Assembly: GCA_051954955.1 (NCBI GenBank) | Contig: JBQCHF010000140.1 | Coordinates: 16,201 to 80,200 of the forward strand | Source: JBQCHF01 sp051954955 | GTDB lineage: Bacteria; Actinomycetota; Actinomycetes; Motilibacterales; Motilibacteraceae | DNA: 64,000 bases | Direction of reading: 5' to 3' | Shown: positions 52,975 to 62,183 of the stretch, piece by piece | How the letters are laid out: each line of letters starts with the position of its first letter | Position numbering within the stretch: the stretch's first letter is position 1 | Made by a program: the position numbers and the translations under genes | Notes under the pieces: generated by a model | Told to the model about the DNA's origin: nothing | Databases searched by the model: none | What the model saw: only the letters and a program-made list of their open reading frames with translations

Positions 52975-55212
52975 GTGAAGATCGACTACCCGCGGGCCGG
53001 GCACACCGGGCTGCGGCGCTTCCTGCCGTCCTGGCGCCAGCTGCTCGGCATCGTCGTGCTCGGCGTCGCGCTGGTGGTGGCCGGGTTCGGCGCCGCCTAC
53101 GCGCTGGTCGACGTGCCCCAGCCCAAGGACCAGCAGCTGGCCCAGGCCAGCGTCGTCTACTACCGCGACGGCAAGACCGAGCTGGGCCGGTTCGGCGACA
53201 TCAACCGCACCGCGGTGTCGCTGGACAAGGTGCCGCAGTACGTCCAGGACGCCGTGCTCGCCGCCGAGGACCGGACGTTCTACACCAACCGCGGCATCTC
53301 CCCGACCGGCATCGCCCGCGCCCTCTACCGCGACGTGGTCGGCGGCGGCTCGCAGGGCGGATCCACCATCACCCAGCAGTACGTGAAGAACGTCTACCTG
53401 ACCCAGCAGAAGACGGTGAGCCGCAAGCTCAAGGAATGGATCATCGCGATCAAGGTCGACCAGTCCAAGTCCAAGGACCAGATCCTTGAGGACTACCTCA
53501 ACACCATCTACTGGGGCCGCGGCGCCTGGGGCGTCCAGGCGGCCTCGCAGGCCTACTTCGGCAAGGACGTCGCCAAGCTCACCCCGGCCGAGGGCGCTTT
53601 CCTGGCGGGCATCATCCAGAGCCCGGGCAACGACGACCCCACGGTCGGCCCCAACTCCAAGGCGCGGGCCCAGGCGCGGTGGAGCTACGTCGTCGACGGC
53701 ATGCACAAGCTCGGGTTCGCCGACGCCGCCGCCAGCGGGGACAAGGCGCAGGCCGAGGGCTTCCCGCAGGTGCAGCCGCGCAAGCAGGTCGACCGGTTCG
53801 GCGGCCCCAAGGGCTACCTGCTGCAGATGGTCGAGGACGAGCTGGTCGCGCAGGGCTTCGACCAGGCCACGGTCGAGAGCGGCGGGCTGCAGGTGACCTC
53901 AACCTTCGACGTCACGGCGCAGGCCGCGGCCGAGAAGGCGGTCAAGGACAACTTCCCGACTGTGAACGCCAAGGGGGTGCACGCCGGGCTGGCGTCGGTG
54001 CGACCCGGCACCGGCGAGATCGTCGCCCTCTACGGCGGCCCGGACTACGTCAAGGCGCCGGGCCAGAACGCCGCCCTGGCCCAGATCCAAGCGGGGTCCA
54101 CCTTCAAGCCGTTCACCCTGGTCGCCGCGCTGGAGAACGGCATCTCGCTGTCCAGCCGCTACCAGGGCAACAGTCCCCTGCAGGTGCCGGGCGGCAAGCC
54201 GGTGCGCAACGAGTTCGGCAAGGACTACGGGCAGTCGGTCGACCTGCACGAGGCGATCGAGCAGTCCATCAACACCGCCTTCGTCGACCTCACCCTGGAC
54301 CTCGGGGCCAAGAAGGTGCTCGACGCCGCGGTGCAGACCGGCATCCCGAAGGACACCCCGGGCCTGGAGCCCAACGCCGTCATCACCCTGGGCACCGCCT
54401 CGGTCGACGCCGTCCAGATGGCCAACGCCTACGCCACCTTCGCCGCGCAGGGACGGCGGGTGGACAGCCCGCACGTGGTGCTGCAGGTGAAGCAGGGCAC
54501 GAACGCCAAGGTGGTCTACAAGGCGGCGGTCAAGACCGAGAAGGCGTTCGACGCCAACATCGCGGCGAACATCGACGACGCCCTGACCGGCGTGGTGCAG
54601 CGCGGCACCGGCACCGCCGCCCGGGCGCTCGGCCGGCCCGCCGCCGGCAAGACCGGCACGGCGGAGTCGAACTCGGCCTGGTTCGTGGGCTACACCCCGC
54701 AGCTGTCCACCGCGGTGGAGTTCTACAAGGGCGACGGCACGGTGTCCCTGGACGGCGTCGGCGGCCAGAACGCCTTCTTCGGCGGCGGCTACCCGGCGCA
54801 GACGTGGACCGCCTTCATGCAGGGCGCTCTCGAGGGGCAGCCGGTGCAGGACTTCCCGAACGCCCAGCCCATCGGGCAGACCCGCAACCCGGCCCCGGTC
54901 ACGCCGACGGCGGTGGCCACGCCCACCGACTCGGGCACCCCGACCCCCACCGACACCGCCTCCGCCACGAGCACCCCGACCTCGACGGACACCGGCTCGA
55001 CCGGGCCGACGCCGTCCGCGAGCGCCAGCGCCACCGCCACCGGTGGCGGTGGTGGCGGTGGCGGCGGCGGCTCGCCCACCGCGACCACCTCCGTCGCGCC
55101 CACCGCCGCGCCCACCGCGACCTCCGGCGGCACCCTCACCCAGCAGGCGCGGCCGGCGGGCACCAGCACGGCGCCGGCCGGCTCGACGCCCACGGCCGCC
55201 ACCGGCCCGTAG
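52975..55212 (+). CDS. ponA: Bifunctional penicillin-binding protein 1 (transglycosylase/transpeptidase)
   Basis: The 745-residue class A PBP polymerises and crosslinks peptidoglycan. It has a cytoplasmic head, one helix (about 22-44) and a GT51 domain with AAEDRTFYTNRGI (catalytic Glu98), GGSTITQQYVKN and TPAEGAFLAGI. The transpeptidase domain has Ser375 in AGSTFKPFTL, an SIN-type motif in EQSINTAF and KTGTAE near 560. The C-terminus is a long Pro/Thr/Ser region with a Gly run. GTG start. The homologue in M. tuberculosis is PonA1 (Rv0050). Confidence 0.95.
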   Translation: MKIDYPRAGHTGLRRFLPSWRQLLGIVVLGVALVVAGFGAAYALVDVPQPKDQQLAQASVVYYRDGKTELGRFGDINRTAVSLDKVPQYVQDAVLAAEDRTFYTNRGISPTGIARALYRDVVGGGSQGGSTITQQYVKNVYLTQQKTVSRKLKEWIIAIKVDQSKSKDQILEDYLNTIYWGRGAWGVQAASQAYFGKDVAKLTPAEGAFLAGIIQSPGNDDPTVGPNSKARAQARWSYVVDGMHKLGFADAAASGDKAQAEGFPQVQPRKQVDRFGGPKGYLLQMVEDELVAQGFDQATVESGGLQVTSTFDVTAQAAAEKAVKDNFPTVNAKGVHAGLASVRPGTGEIVALYGGPDYVKAPGQNAALAQIQAGSTFKPFTLVAALENGISLSSRYQGNSPLQVPGGKPVRNEFGKDYGQSVDLHEAIEQSINTAFVDLTLDLGAKKVLDAAVQTGIPKDTPGLEPNAVITLGTASVDAVQMANAYATFAAQGRRVDSPHVVLQVKQGTNAKVVYKAAVKTEKAFDANIAANIDDALTGVVQRGTGTAARALGRPAAGKTGTAESNSAWFVGYTPQLSTAVEFYKGDGTVSLDGVGGQNAFFGGGYPAQTWTAFMQGALEGQPVQDFPNAQPIGQTRNPAPVTPTAVATPTDSGTPTPTDTASATSTPTSTDTGSTGPTPSASASATATGGGGGGGGGGSPTATTSVAPTAAPTATSGGTLTQQARPAGTSTAPAGSTPTAATGP

Positions 55213-55215
55213 GCT
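55210..55215 (+). promoter_or_regulatory. -10 element (TAGGCT) of a probable leaderless transcript
   Basis: TAGGCT lies eight bases before the GTG start at 55224, the same spacing as at pcnA. It overlaps the TAG stop codon of ponA (55210-55212). Confidence 0.5.
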
Positions 55216-55223
55216 CGCCGCCC

Positions 55224-56819
55224 GTGAGCCAGCCGGTGAACCAGCACGAGTCGGACGGGGCCGAGCTCTCGCCGGACCTCGCGGCGCCCGACCCCGCCGC
55301 GACCCCTGCTCCAGGGACCGCAGCCCCAGGGACCGCAGCCCCAGGGATCGCAGCGGCACGGGCTCACGGGCGCATCCCCGTCGACCCGGTGGCCGTCGTG
55401 CCCCCCAGCCGGGACGACCCGGTGGTGCGCTCGCTCAGCGAGGTCGTCGGGGGACCGGTGGGTCCGCGCCTGCGGGCGGGGGCCGCCGCGCTGTGGACGC
55501 CCACCCGGGTGTGCGTCGTGCTCGCCGTGGTCACGATGGTGGCCGCGCTGGCGCTCAAGCAGCACTGCCGGACCACCGGCTGGGCGTCGCCGGACCAGTT
55601 CACCCACCTGTGCTACTCGGACGTCTCGGCGCTGTTCGGCAGCCGCGGCCTGGCCGACAAGCTCTTCCCCTACGTCGGGCACCTCGGCCAGCCGGGGGTG
55701 GAGCAGGTCGAGTACCCGGTGCTCACCGGCCTGCTGATGTGGGCGACCGCGAAGGTCGTGCCCGGCTCGGGCTACTCGGTCGACCGGCTGGTGACCTATT
55801 TCGACGTCAACCTGCTGGCTGACTTCGCGCTGCTCGTGGTGGCGGTCCTCGCCACCGCCTGGACCGCCCGGCGCCGCCGCTGGGACGCCGCGATCGTGGC
55901 CGCGTCCCCGGCGGTGGCGATGACGGCCACCATCAACTGGGACCTGCTCGCCGTGGCGCTCACCGCGGTGGCGATGCTGCTGTGGGCCCGGAACCGTCCC
56001 GTGCCGGCCGGGCTGCTGCTCGGGCTCGGCGTGGCGGCCAAGCTCTACCCGGTGCTGCTGCTCGGCCCGCTGCTCGTCCTGTGCCTGCGGGCCGGTCGGC
56101 TGCGCGCCTGGACCGGTGCGTTCGCCGGCACCGCAGCCTCCTGGCTGGCGGTCAACCTGTGGTTCATCCTGTTCGCCCGCGACGGGTGGGCCCGCTTCTA
56201 CGCGCTGTCGCGGGAGCGCGGTGCCGGCTTCTCCTCGATCTTCTACGTCACCGGCTCGGGCTGGTGGACCGCGCACCTGTCGTTCCTCAACGCGGTCGCG
56301 TCGCTGGTGATGCTGCTGGCCTGCGCCGGCATCGCCTGGCTCGCGCTGGCCGCGCCGCGCCGGCCCCGGGTGGGCTCGCTGGCCTTCCTCGTGGTGGCCG
56401 CGTTCCTGCTCACCAACAAGGTCTACTCCCCGCAGTACGCGCTGTGGCTGGTGCCGCTGCTCGCGCTGGCCCGCCCGCGCTGGCGCGACGTGCTGATCTG
56501 GCAGGCCTGCGAGTCGGTGCACTGGGTGGCCATCTGGCTCTACATCGCCGGTTTCACGGCGAACACCCGGGGCCTGCCGCGCCCGGTCTACGACGCCGCC
56601 GTCTGGCTGCACGTGGCCGGCCTGCTCTGGCTGGCCGCCATGGTGGTGCGCGACGTGCTGCACCCCGAGCACGACCCGGTGCGCGCCGACGGCGTCGACG
56701 ACGACCCGGCCGGCGGCCCGCTCGACCGGGCCCCCGACGTCGTCGTGCTGGACGGCACCCGCCCGGTCCGGGTGCCGGCCGACGAGCCCGCGCCGGTCGT
56801 GCCGGCCGGGGTGGGCTAG
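55224..56819 (+). CDS. Polytopic membrane glycosyltransferase (GT87-like, Rv0051-like)
   Basis: The 531-residue product has a disordered Ala/Pro head containing repeated AAPGTAAPG units and about ten to twelve helices. Motifs include YSDVSALFGSRGL, EYPVLTGLLMWATA (an EYP motif seen in GT87-type mannosyltransferases) and KLYPVLLLGPLLV. The KVYSPQYALWLVPLLAL segment is also typical. These features and its place after ponA match Rv0051 of M. tuberculosis. It probably uses a polyprenyl-phosphate sugar on the outer face; donor and acceptor are not known. The next gene begins seven bases later. Confidence 0.82.
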   Translation: MSQPVNQHESDGAELSPDLAAPDPAATPAPGTAAPGTAAPGIAAARAHGRIPVDPVAVVPPSRDDPVVRSLSEVVGGPVGPRLRAGAAALWTPTRVCVVLAVVTMVAALALKQHCRTTGWASPDQFTHLCYSDVSALFGSRGLADKLFPYVGHLGQPGVEQVEYPVLTGLLMWATAKVVPGSGYSVDRLVTYFDVNLLADFALLVVAVLATAWTARRRRWDAAIVAASPAVAMTATINWDLLAVALTAVAMLLWARNRPVPAGLLLGLGVAAKLYPVLLLGPLLVLCLRAGRLRAWTGAFAGTAASWLAVNLWFILFARDGWARFYALSRERGAGFSSIFYVTGSGWWTAHLSFLNAVASLVMLLACAGIAWLALAAPRRPRVGSLAFLVVAAFLLTNKVYSPQYALWLVPLLALARPRWRDVLIWQACESVHWVAIWLYIAGFTANTRGLPRPVYDAAVWLHVAGLLWLAAMVVRDVLHPEHDPVRADGVDDDPAGGPLDRAPDVVVLDGTRPVRVPADEPAPVVPAGVG

Positions 56820-56826
56820 GCCGGCG

Positions 56827-57936
56827 ATGCTGCGCGCCGGGCGTCGGGGACACGACGTCGACGTCGCCGCGCTGGCCATCTGGGGCTGGAGCCGGGTGGC
56901 GGTGCTGCTGGTGGCGGCCACGGCCGGGGCGCTCTTCGGGCAGGTCGGCACCCCCTCGACCCCCTTCCTGGCGCTGTGGCGGCAGTGGGACGTCGTGCAC
57001 TACGAGGCGATCGCGCGGGGCGGCTACGACGCCGAGCCCGACACGCCGCTGGCCGCGTTCTTCCCCGGGCTGCCGCTGGTGCTGCGGGTGCTCGGCTGGA
57101 CCGGCCTCGACCTCACCGCGGCCGGGCTGCTGGTCTCGGCGGTGGCGGGTGCGGTGGCCGCGGTGGCACTGGCCCGGCTGGGCAGCCAGGACGGCGGGGC
57201 CGAGGTGGGCCGGCGGTCGGTGCTGCTGCTGGTGCTGGCCCCGCCGGCGGTGTTCCTGGCTGCCGGCTACACCGAGTCGCTGTTCCTCGCCCTGGCCCTG
57301 CCGGCCTGGCTGTGCGCCCGGTCCGGGCGCTGGTGGACCGCCGGGCTGCTGGCCGCCGGCGCGACCTCGGTGCGGGTGAGCGGGCTGTTCCTGGCCGCCG
57401 GCCTGGCGGTGGAGTGGCTGACCGGCGGTCCGCGGCGGCGCGCGGACCTGCCCGCGCTGCTCCTGCCGGCGCTGCCCGTGCTCGCCTTCGGCGCCTACCT
57501 GCGGGCCACGCGGGGCAGCTGGCTGGCGTGGGTGGACGCCCAGCGCACCGGCTGGTACCGGCAGCTCACCGACCCGGTCACCGCGTTCGGGCGCACCTGG
57601 GACGCGGCCTTCGGCGGCCAGCAGACCGAGGCCGTCGCGGTGCTGTTCCGCCTCGAGCTGGTGGCCGTGCTCGTCGGGGGCGTGGTCACGGCCTGGCTGC
57701 TGGTGGCCCGCCGCTGGGGAGAGGCCACCTACGTCGGCCTCTCGCTGACCGCGCTGGCGACCTCGACCTGGTGGTTCTCGGTGCCGCGCGCCGCCCTGCT
57801 CTGGTGGCCGCTGTGGACCGGCCTGGCCGCCCTCACCGTGCGCCGCCGCTGGCTCCTGCCCGCCTACGTCGCCCTGGCCGCGCCGCTGGCGGTCCTGGTG
57901 GCCGCCGCCTTCGTGACCGGCCGCTGGGCCGGCTGA
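56827..57936 (+). CDS. Membrane glycosyltransferase of GT-C fold, PIG-V/Gpi18-like
   Basis: The 369-residue protein has about nine helices. The first outer loop shows LWRQWDVVHYEAIARGGYDAE, followed by AFFPGLPLVLRVLG. The W-x-x-W-D-x-x-H-Y...G-Y and FFP pattern is that of PIG-V-like mannosyltransferases. It should transfer a sugar, perhaps mannose, from a lipid donor on the outer membrane face. With the preceding gene it forms a two-gene unit; the pair may glycosylate proteins or lipids. It is convergent with the alanine-racemase-like gene. Confidence 0.82.
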   Translation: MLRAGRRGHDVDVAALAIWGWSRVAVLLVAATAGALFGQVGTPSTPFLALWRQWDVVHYEAIARGGYDAEPDTPLAAFFPGLPLVLRVLGWTGLDLTAAGLLVSAVAGAVAAVALARLGSQDGGAEVGRRSVLLLVLAPPAVFLAAGYTESLFLALALPAWLCARSGRWWTAGLLAAGATSVRVSGLFLAAGLAVEWLTGGPRRRADLPALLLPALPVLAFGAYLRATRGSWLAWVDAQRTGWYRQLTDPVTAFGRTWDAAFGGQQTEAVAVLFRLELVAVLVGGVVTAWLLVARRWGEATYVGLSLTALATSTWWFSVPRAALLWWPLWTGLAALTVRRRWLLPAYVALAAPLAVLVAAAFVTGRWAG

Positions 57937-57955
57937 CCCGCGGGCCGGTTCGGTC

Positions 57956-58021
57956 GGAACGATCACGGCCCCGTGATCCCTTGTCGCCGCCCCCGCGGAA
58001 TTCCGGTGGGCCGGCGACAAG
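57956..58021. repeat. Two-hairpin intergenic module, copy 3
   Basis: The first hairpin is GATCACGG-CC-CCGTGATC (57961-57978), preceded by CGGAAC and identical to copy 1. After one base comes the second hairpin, with arms CTTGTCGCCG (57980-57989) and CGGCGACAAG (58012-58021) and a nested palindrome CGGAATTCCG at its centre. It lies between convergent genes. Confidence 0.75.
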
Positions 58022-58040
58022 AGCGTGGGGGCGGCGGCCT

Positions 58041-59105
58041 TCAGGCCTCGACGACCCGGTCGAAGCGCACGGTGGTCATCCGCACCTCGCACTCGACCTC
58101 GATGCCCAAGGGCGGCGGCTCGACCCCGGCCGGCAGCAGCACCAGCGAGACCTGCATGTGCGGCGGCTCGGCGAACCAGCGCTTGCGCCCGGCCACGGTG
58201 AACGGCGAGAGCACCCGGCCGACGGCCTCTAGCCCGCCCAGGGCCAGCAACTGCGCCCGCTGCCGGGCCGAGGACAGCGCGGCCGGCGCCTCCAGGGCCA
58301 CCCCGTGCGCGGTCCCGCCGCTGACGACGAGCAGGGTGCCGTCGCCCGACGCCTTGCGCTGGCGGTAGCCGTAGCGGTCGCCCTTGGCCAGCGGCCGGGC
58401 GTCCAGCACGGTGCCGGTGGCACGGTAGGCGCCACGGTCGCCCAGCCAGAGCCGGGTGCCGATCCGCGGGCGGACCTGCGCCCCGGTGGCCGCGGCCAGC
58501 TCCGCGCAGGCGGCACCGTCCAGGTGCGAGACCCAGAGCGTGCGCACCGGGATGCCGGCCGCGGCGGCGGCGCGGGCCAGCTCGAGGGCCTCGGCGCGGT
58601 GGTCGTCGGCCAGCGGCAGGTGCAGTGCGACGCCCTCGAGCGCCACGGCGTCGAGCAGCGCGACGGCGGCCGCCAACTCCTCGCGGCGCAGCCCGTGCCG
58701 GCGCATCGACGTCTCCACCTCGAGGACCACCCGCGGCCCGGCGCCCGACTGCTGCGCCTGCTCGGCCAGCGCGCGCAGCGCGTCGAGGTGCGACACCGTC
58801 CGGATCACGCGCGGGTCGTCGGTGAGCGGCCCGTCGGGCCCGAGCCACGAGGACGCCCAGGCCGGGTGCCACGGCGTGAGCACCAGGACGTCGCCGTCGT
58901 AGCCGGCGCGGACGTCGACGACCTCCTCGGGCACCCCCACCGCCACGCAGCCGGCACCGGCGCGCGCGGCCTCCCGGCCGAGCCGGGCGACCCCGAAGCC
59001 GTAGCCGCCGCCCTTGACCACCGGCACCAGTCCGGGCAGCTCGGCGAGCACCGCGTCCTGGTGCGCGCGCCAGCGGTCGACGTCGATGTGCAGCGTGAAG
59101 GTCAT
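58041..59105 (-). CDS. Alanine-racemase-like PLP protein (fold III)
   Basis: The 354-residue protein starts LHIDVDRWRAHQDAVLAELPGLVPVVKGGGYGFG. This keeps the PLP lysine (Lys30) and the Tyr-Gly pair, but it has VVKGGGYGFG where alanine racemases have VVKANAYGHG. The barrel continues with VETSMRRHGLR and HLDGAACAELAAATGAQVRPRIGTRLWLGD. The C-terminal domain is reduced (DRYGYRQRK) and the usual catalytic tyrosine motif is not evident. Streptomyces has a comparable gene next to femX and rpsF. It may be a racemase for another amino acid or a PLP-binding protein. Three bases separate it from femX. Confidence 0.8.
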   Translation of the reverse strand: MTFTLHIDVDRWRAHQDAVLAELPGLVPVVKGGGYGFGVARLGREAARAGAGCVAVGVPEEVVDVRAGYDGDVLVLTPWHPAWASSWLGPDGPLTDDPRVIRTVSHLDALRALAEQAQQSGAGPRVVLEVETSMRRHGLRREELAAAVALLDAVALEGVALHLPLADDHRAEALELARAAAAAGIPVRTLWVSHLDGAACAELAAATGAQVRPRIGTRLWLGDRGAYRATGTVLDARPLAKGDRYGYRQRKASGDGTLLVVSGGTAHGVALEAPAALSSARQRAQLLALGGLEAVGRVLSPFTVAGRKRWFAEPPHMQVSLVLLPAGVEPPPLGIEVECEVRMTTVRFDRVVEA

Positions 59106-59108
59106 CGC

Positions 59109-60263
59109 CTAGTCCGTCCCACCGCCGCCGCGGCGACGCAGGTAGGCCTCGAAGCCGGCGAACAGCAGCCGGTTGAGCGGGAGGTCCCACTCGCCCAGGT
59201 ACTCCAGGGCGCGGCCACCAGTGCCCAGCTTGAACTGGATCAGCCCGAACAGGTGGTCGTCCGGGTCGAGGGTGTCGGTGATGCCGCGCAGGTCGTAGAC
59301 CGAGCAGCCGGCGGCCATGGCGTCCTGGATCATCCGCCACTGCACCGCGTTGCTGGGCCGCAGCTCGCGCTTGTGCGACGCCGACGCTCCGTAGGAGTAC
59401 CAGGCGTGCTGCCCGACGGTGACCATGGTGGTGGCCGCCAGCACCTCGCCCTCGTGCTCGGCGAGGTAGAGCCGCAGCCGCTGCGGGTCCTCCGCGCGCA
59501 TGGCCTTCCACATCCGCTGGAAGTAGCCCAGCGGCCGCGGGATGAACTGGTCGCGCTCGGCGGTGTGGACGTAGAGGGCGTGGAAGGCGGGCAGGTCCTC
59601 GAAGGCGCCCTCGCGGACGACGACCCCGCCCTTGTCCGCCTTCTTGATGTTCCGGCGCCACAGCTGGTTGAAGCCGGCCAGCACGTCCTCCGGGGTGCGC
59701 CCGGCCAGCGGCAGCTGGAAGACGTAGCGCGGCTGCCCGGCGCTGAACCCGGCGCCCTCGTCCGGCGGCCGCCAGCCGAGGTCCGCCATCCCCTTGGCCA
59801 GCTGCTCGGCGGCGTCGGGACCAGGGGAGTCCGACGAGCTGTCGGAGGGGATGTCGGCCAGGCGCTTCGCCTCCCCGGCGGCGATCGCGTCCTTGACGGT
59901 GGCCGCCTCCCAGCTGCGGGTGACGACGGGCGGGCCCATCTTGACGCCGAACGCGCCCCGGCCGCGCAGGTGCTCGACCATCGGCCCGAGCCAGCCGGCG
60001 GGGTCGTCGGCGACCTGCTCCCAGGGCAGGTCCGGCCCCTCGGGCAGGTAGGCGAGGTAGCGGGACAGCCGCGGCACCTTGCGGTAGAGCACCAGCCCGG
60101 CGCCGACCACCTGGCCGTCGGCGTCCTCCCAGCCCAGGCTCTCGTGCTGCCACTCGGACTTCACCGCGCCCCACGAGGGCAGCTGCAGGAAGCTCACCGA
60201 GGGGCGCGTGGCCACGAAGGCGAGGTGCTCGTCGGCGGTGAGCGCGCGCACGCGCAGCGGCAT
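59109..60263 (-). CDS. femX: FemABX family peptidyltransferase (FemX-like, peptidoglycan bridge formation)
   Basis: Fem proteins use aminoacyl-tRNA to add a residue to the lipid II peptide. The 384-residue protein has two GNAT-like lobes: SFLQLPSWGAVKSEW at the start, NQLWRRNIKKADKGGVVV, LRPSNAVQWRMIQDAMAAG, YDLRGITDTLDPDDHLFGLIQFKLGTGG and EYLGEWDLPLN, all conserved in FemX. There is a Ser/Asp-rich insert near 135-150. A homologue at this location in Streptomyces coelicolor attaches glycine. The residue added here is not known. It is adjacent to the PLP protein, which might supply a matching amino acid. Confidence 0.93.
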   Translation of the reverse strand: MPLRVRALTADEHLAFVATRPSVSFLQLPSWGAVKSEWQHESLGWEDADGQVVGAGLVLYRKVPRLSRYLAYLPEGPDLPWEQVADDPAGWLGPMVEHLRGRGAFGVKMGPPVVTRSWEAATVKDAIAAGEAKRLADIPSDSSSDSPGPDAAEQLAKGMADLGWRPPDEGAGFSAGQPRYVFQLPLAGRTPEDVLAGFNQLWRRNIKKADKGGVVVREGAFEDLPAFHALYVHTAERDQFIPRPLGYFQRMWKAMRAEDPQRLRLYLAEHEGEVLAATTMVTVGQHAWYSYGASASHKRELRPSNAVQWRMIQDAMAAGCSVYDLRGITDTLDPDDHLFGLIQFKLGTGGRALEYLGEWDLPLNRLLFAGFEAYLRRRGGGGTD

Positions 60264-60384
60264 GGGGAGGTCCTCCCGGTCAGCGGGTCGGTCGGGCAGG
60301 CGGGTCGAGCGTATCGGCGGCGCGACGCCGGCCCGGCGCACGCTGGCCGCGCAGGACCGGGGCCCTGCGCTTGCACGCCGGCTC

Positions 60385-61254
60385 CTACCCCGCGCTGCCG
60401 CCTTCCCCACCGAGCAGGTCCAGCTGCTCCTCGCGCGCAGGGAGGGCGGGCGGGGCCACTGGGGGCGCGTCGAGGTCGAGGTCGACCACGACGGGGGCGT
60501 GGTCGCTGGGGCCCTTGCCCTTGCGGGCCTCGCGGTCGACGTAGGCGTCGCGGACGGCCGCGGCCAGGGCCGGGTCGCCGTAGACCAGGTCGATCCGCAT
60601 CCCGAGGTCCTTGTGGAACATGCCGGCCCGGTAGTCCCAGAAGGTGAAGGGCCGGTCGCCCTTGCCCGGGCGCGGGACGACGTCGGACAGGCCGGCCTTG
60701 CGCAGCTGCGCCAGCGCGTCGCGCTCGGCGGGGGTGACGTGGGTGGAGCCGACGAAGGCACGGGGGTCGTAGAGGTCGTCGTCGGCCGGGGCCACGTTGT
60801 AGTCGCCGCAGACCGCGAAGGCGGGGGCGCTTCCCAGCTCGTTGGCCACGACGTCGCGCAGCACCGCCAGCCACTCGAGCTTGTACTCGTAGTGCGGGTG
60901 CGCCACCTCGCGGCCGTTGGGCACGTAGACCGACCAGACCCGCAGCGGGCCGCAGGTGGCCCCCACCGCCCGGCTCTCCCGCGTGCCCGGGTCGGGGTAG
61001 CCGGGCTCGCCGGGCAGCCCGCGCACGACGTCGGACAGGCCCACCCGGGAGAGCACGGCGACCCCGTTCCAGCGCCCGTCGCCGTGGGCCGCGGTGGCGT
61101 AGCCGAGCGCGGCCACCTCCGCCGCCGGGAAGGCCTCGGCCGGGCACTTGGTCTCCTGCAGGCAGACGACGTCGGGAGCGGTGTGCTCGAGCCAGTCCAG
61201 CAGCCGGGGCAGGCGCGCCCCCACCGAGTTGACGTTCCAGGTGGCCAGCCGCAC
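60385..61254 (-). CDS. xthA: Exodeoxyribonuclease III (AP endonuclease)
   Basis: The 289-residue enzyme cuts at abasic sites. Motifs are LATWNVNSVGARL, CLQETKCPAEAFP, YVPNGREV, CGDYNVAP, WDYRAGMFHKDLGMRIDLVY and the terminal SDHAPVV, covering the metal and catalytic residues of the EEP family. GTG 61254 has GGGAG six bases upstream; an ATG 11 codons earlier (61287) is less likely. It lies immediately downstream of nfo in the same direction. Confidence 0.95.
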   Translation of the reverse strand: MRLATWNVNSVGARLPRLLDWLEHTAPDVVCLQETKCPAEAFPAAEVAALGYATAAHGDGRWNGVAVLSRVGLSDVVRGLPGEPGYPDPGTRESRAVGATCGPLRVWSVYVPNGREVAHPHYEYKLEWLAVLRDVVANELGSAPAFAVCGDYNVAPADDDLYDPRAFVGSTHVTPAERDALAQLRKAGLSDVVPRPGKGDRPFTFWDYRAGMFHKDLGMRIDLVYGDPALAAAVRDAYVDREARKGKGPSDHAPVVVDLDLDAPPVAPPALPAREEQLDLLGGEGGSAG

Positions 61255-61379
61255 CCGCCGCTCCCGTCTGCTCGCCGAACCGATCACTGCCCTGCCGCGC
61301 CGTTCCTGCCGTGCTGTCCTGCCGCGCCGGCTCCTGCGCCGGCGGCTGCTCCCGCCCTATGCCGGCGGCTGCTCGCGCC

Positions 61380-62183
61380 CTATGCCGGAAGCTGCTCCCG
61401 CAGCCAGGCGATGTCGGCGCCCTGGCCCTCCGCCCCGCCCGGGGTCTCGCAGACCACCGGCGCCCCGGCCGCGGTGACGACGGCCAGCAGGTCGCCGGGG
61501 TCGATCTGGCCGCTGCCGAAGTTGGCGTGCCGGTCCGCGCCGGAGTCGAAGGCGTCGCGGGAGTCGTTGGCGTGCACGAGGTCGATCCGACCGGTGATCG
61601 CCTTGAGCCGGTCGACGACGGTGCGCAGCTCCTCGCCGCCGGCGTGGGCGTGGCAGGTGTCCAGGCAGAAGCCGACGTTGGTGAGGTCGCAGGCCTCGTC
61701 CAGCGCGTCCCAGAGCCGGGCGATCGCGTCGAGCCGGCGGGCCATGGCGCCGGCGCCGCCCGCGGTGTTCTCGATGAGCACCGGCAGCTTGAGGTCGGTC
61801 CGCTCGATGGTCTTGCGCCAGTTGTCGATGCCGACGGCCGGGTCGTCGTCCTTGAGGACGTGGCCGCCGTGCACGACGAGCGCCTTGGCGCCGACCTCCG
61901 CGGCGGCGTCGATGTGCTGCTGAAGGATCTTGCGGCTCGGGATGCGGATCCGGTTGTTGGTCGTGGCCACGTTGATCACGTAGGGCGCGTGGATGTAGAG
62001 GTCGATGCCGGCCGCGGCCACGGCCTCGCGCAGCGCACCCGCACCGCCGGGGAAGGCCACGACGGGCGCCTTCCAGCCCTGCGGGTCGCCGAGGAAGGTC
62101 TGCACCAGGTCGGTCTGCCGGGCTGCCGCCTCGGCGACGGGGTCGGCCTGGTCGACGTGGGCTCCGAGGGCGAGGCTGGTCAT
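61380..62183 (-). CDS. nfo: Endonuclease IV family protein (AP endonuclease)
   Basis: The 267-residue TIM-barrel enzyme shows the zinc ligand motifs IHAPYVINVAT, LVVHGGHV, LIENTAGGAG, CLDTCHAHAGG, LVHANDSRDAFDSGADRHANFGSG and ETPGG. All expected His, Glu and Asp residues are present. It should act with the adjacent XthA in base-excision repair. The short gap to xthA carries a tandem repeat (GCCGGCGGCTGCTC, about 61338-61392). Confidence 0.93.
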   Translation of the reverse strand: MTSLALGAHVDQADPVAEAAARQTDLVQTFLGDPQGWKAPVVAFPGGAGALREAVAAAGIDLYIHAPYVINVATTNNRIRIPSRKILQQHIDAAAEVGAKALVVHGGHVLKDDDPAVGIDNWRKTIERTDLKLPVLIENTAGGAGAMARRLDAIARLWDALDEACDLTNVGFCLDTCHAHAGGEELRTVVDRLKAITGRIDLVHANDSRDAFDSGADRHANFGSGQIDPGDLLAVVTAAGAPVVCETPGGAEGQGADIAWLREQLPA

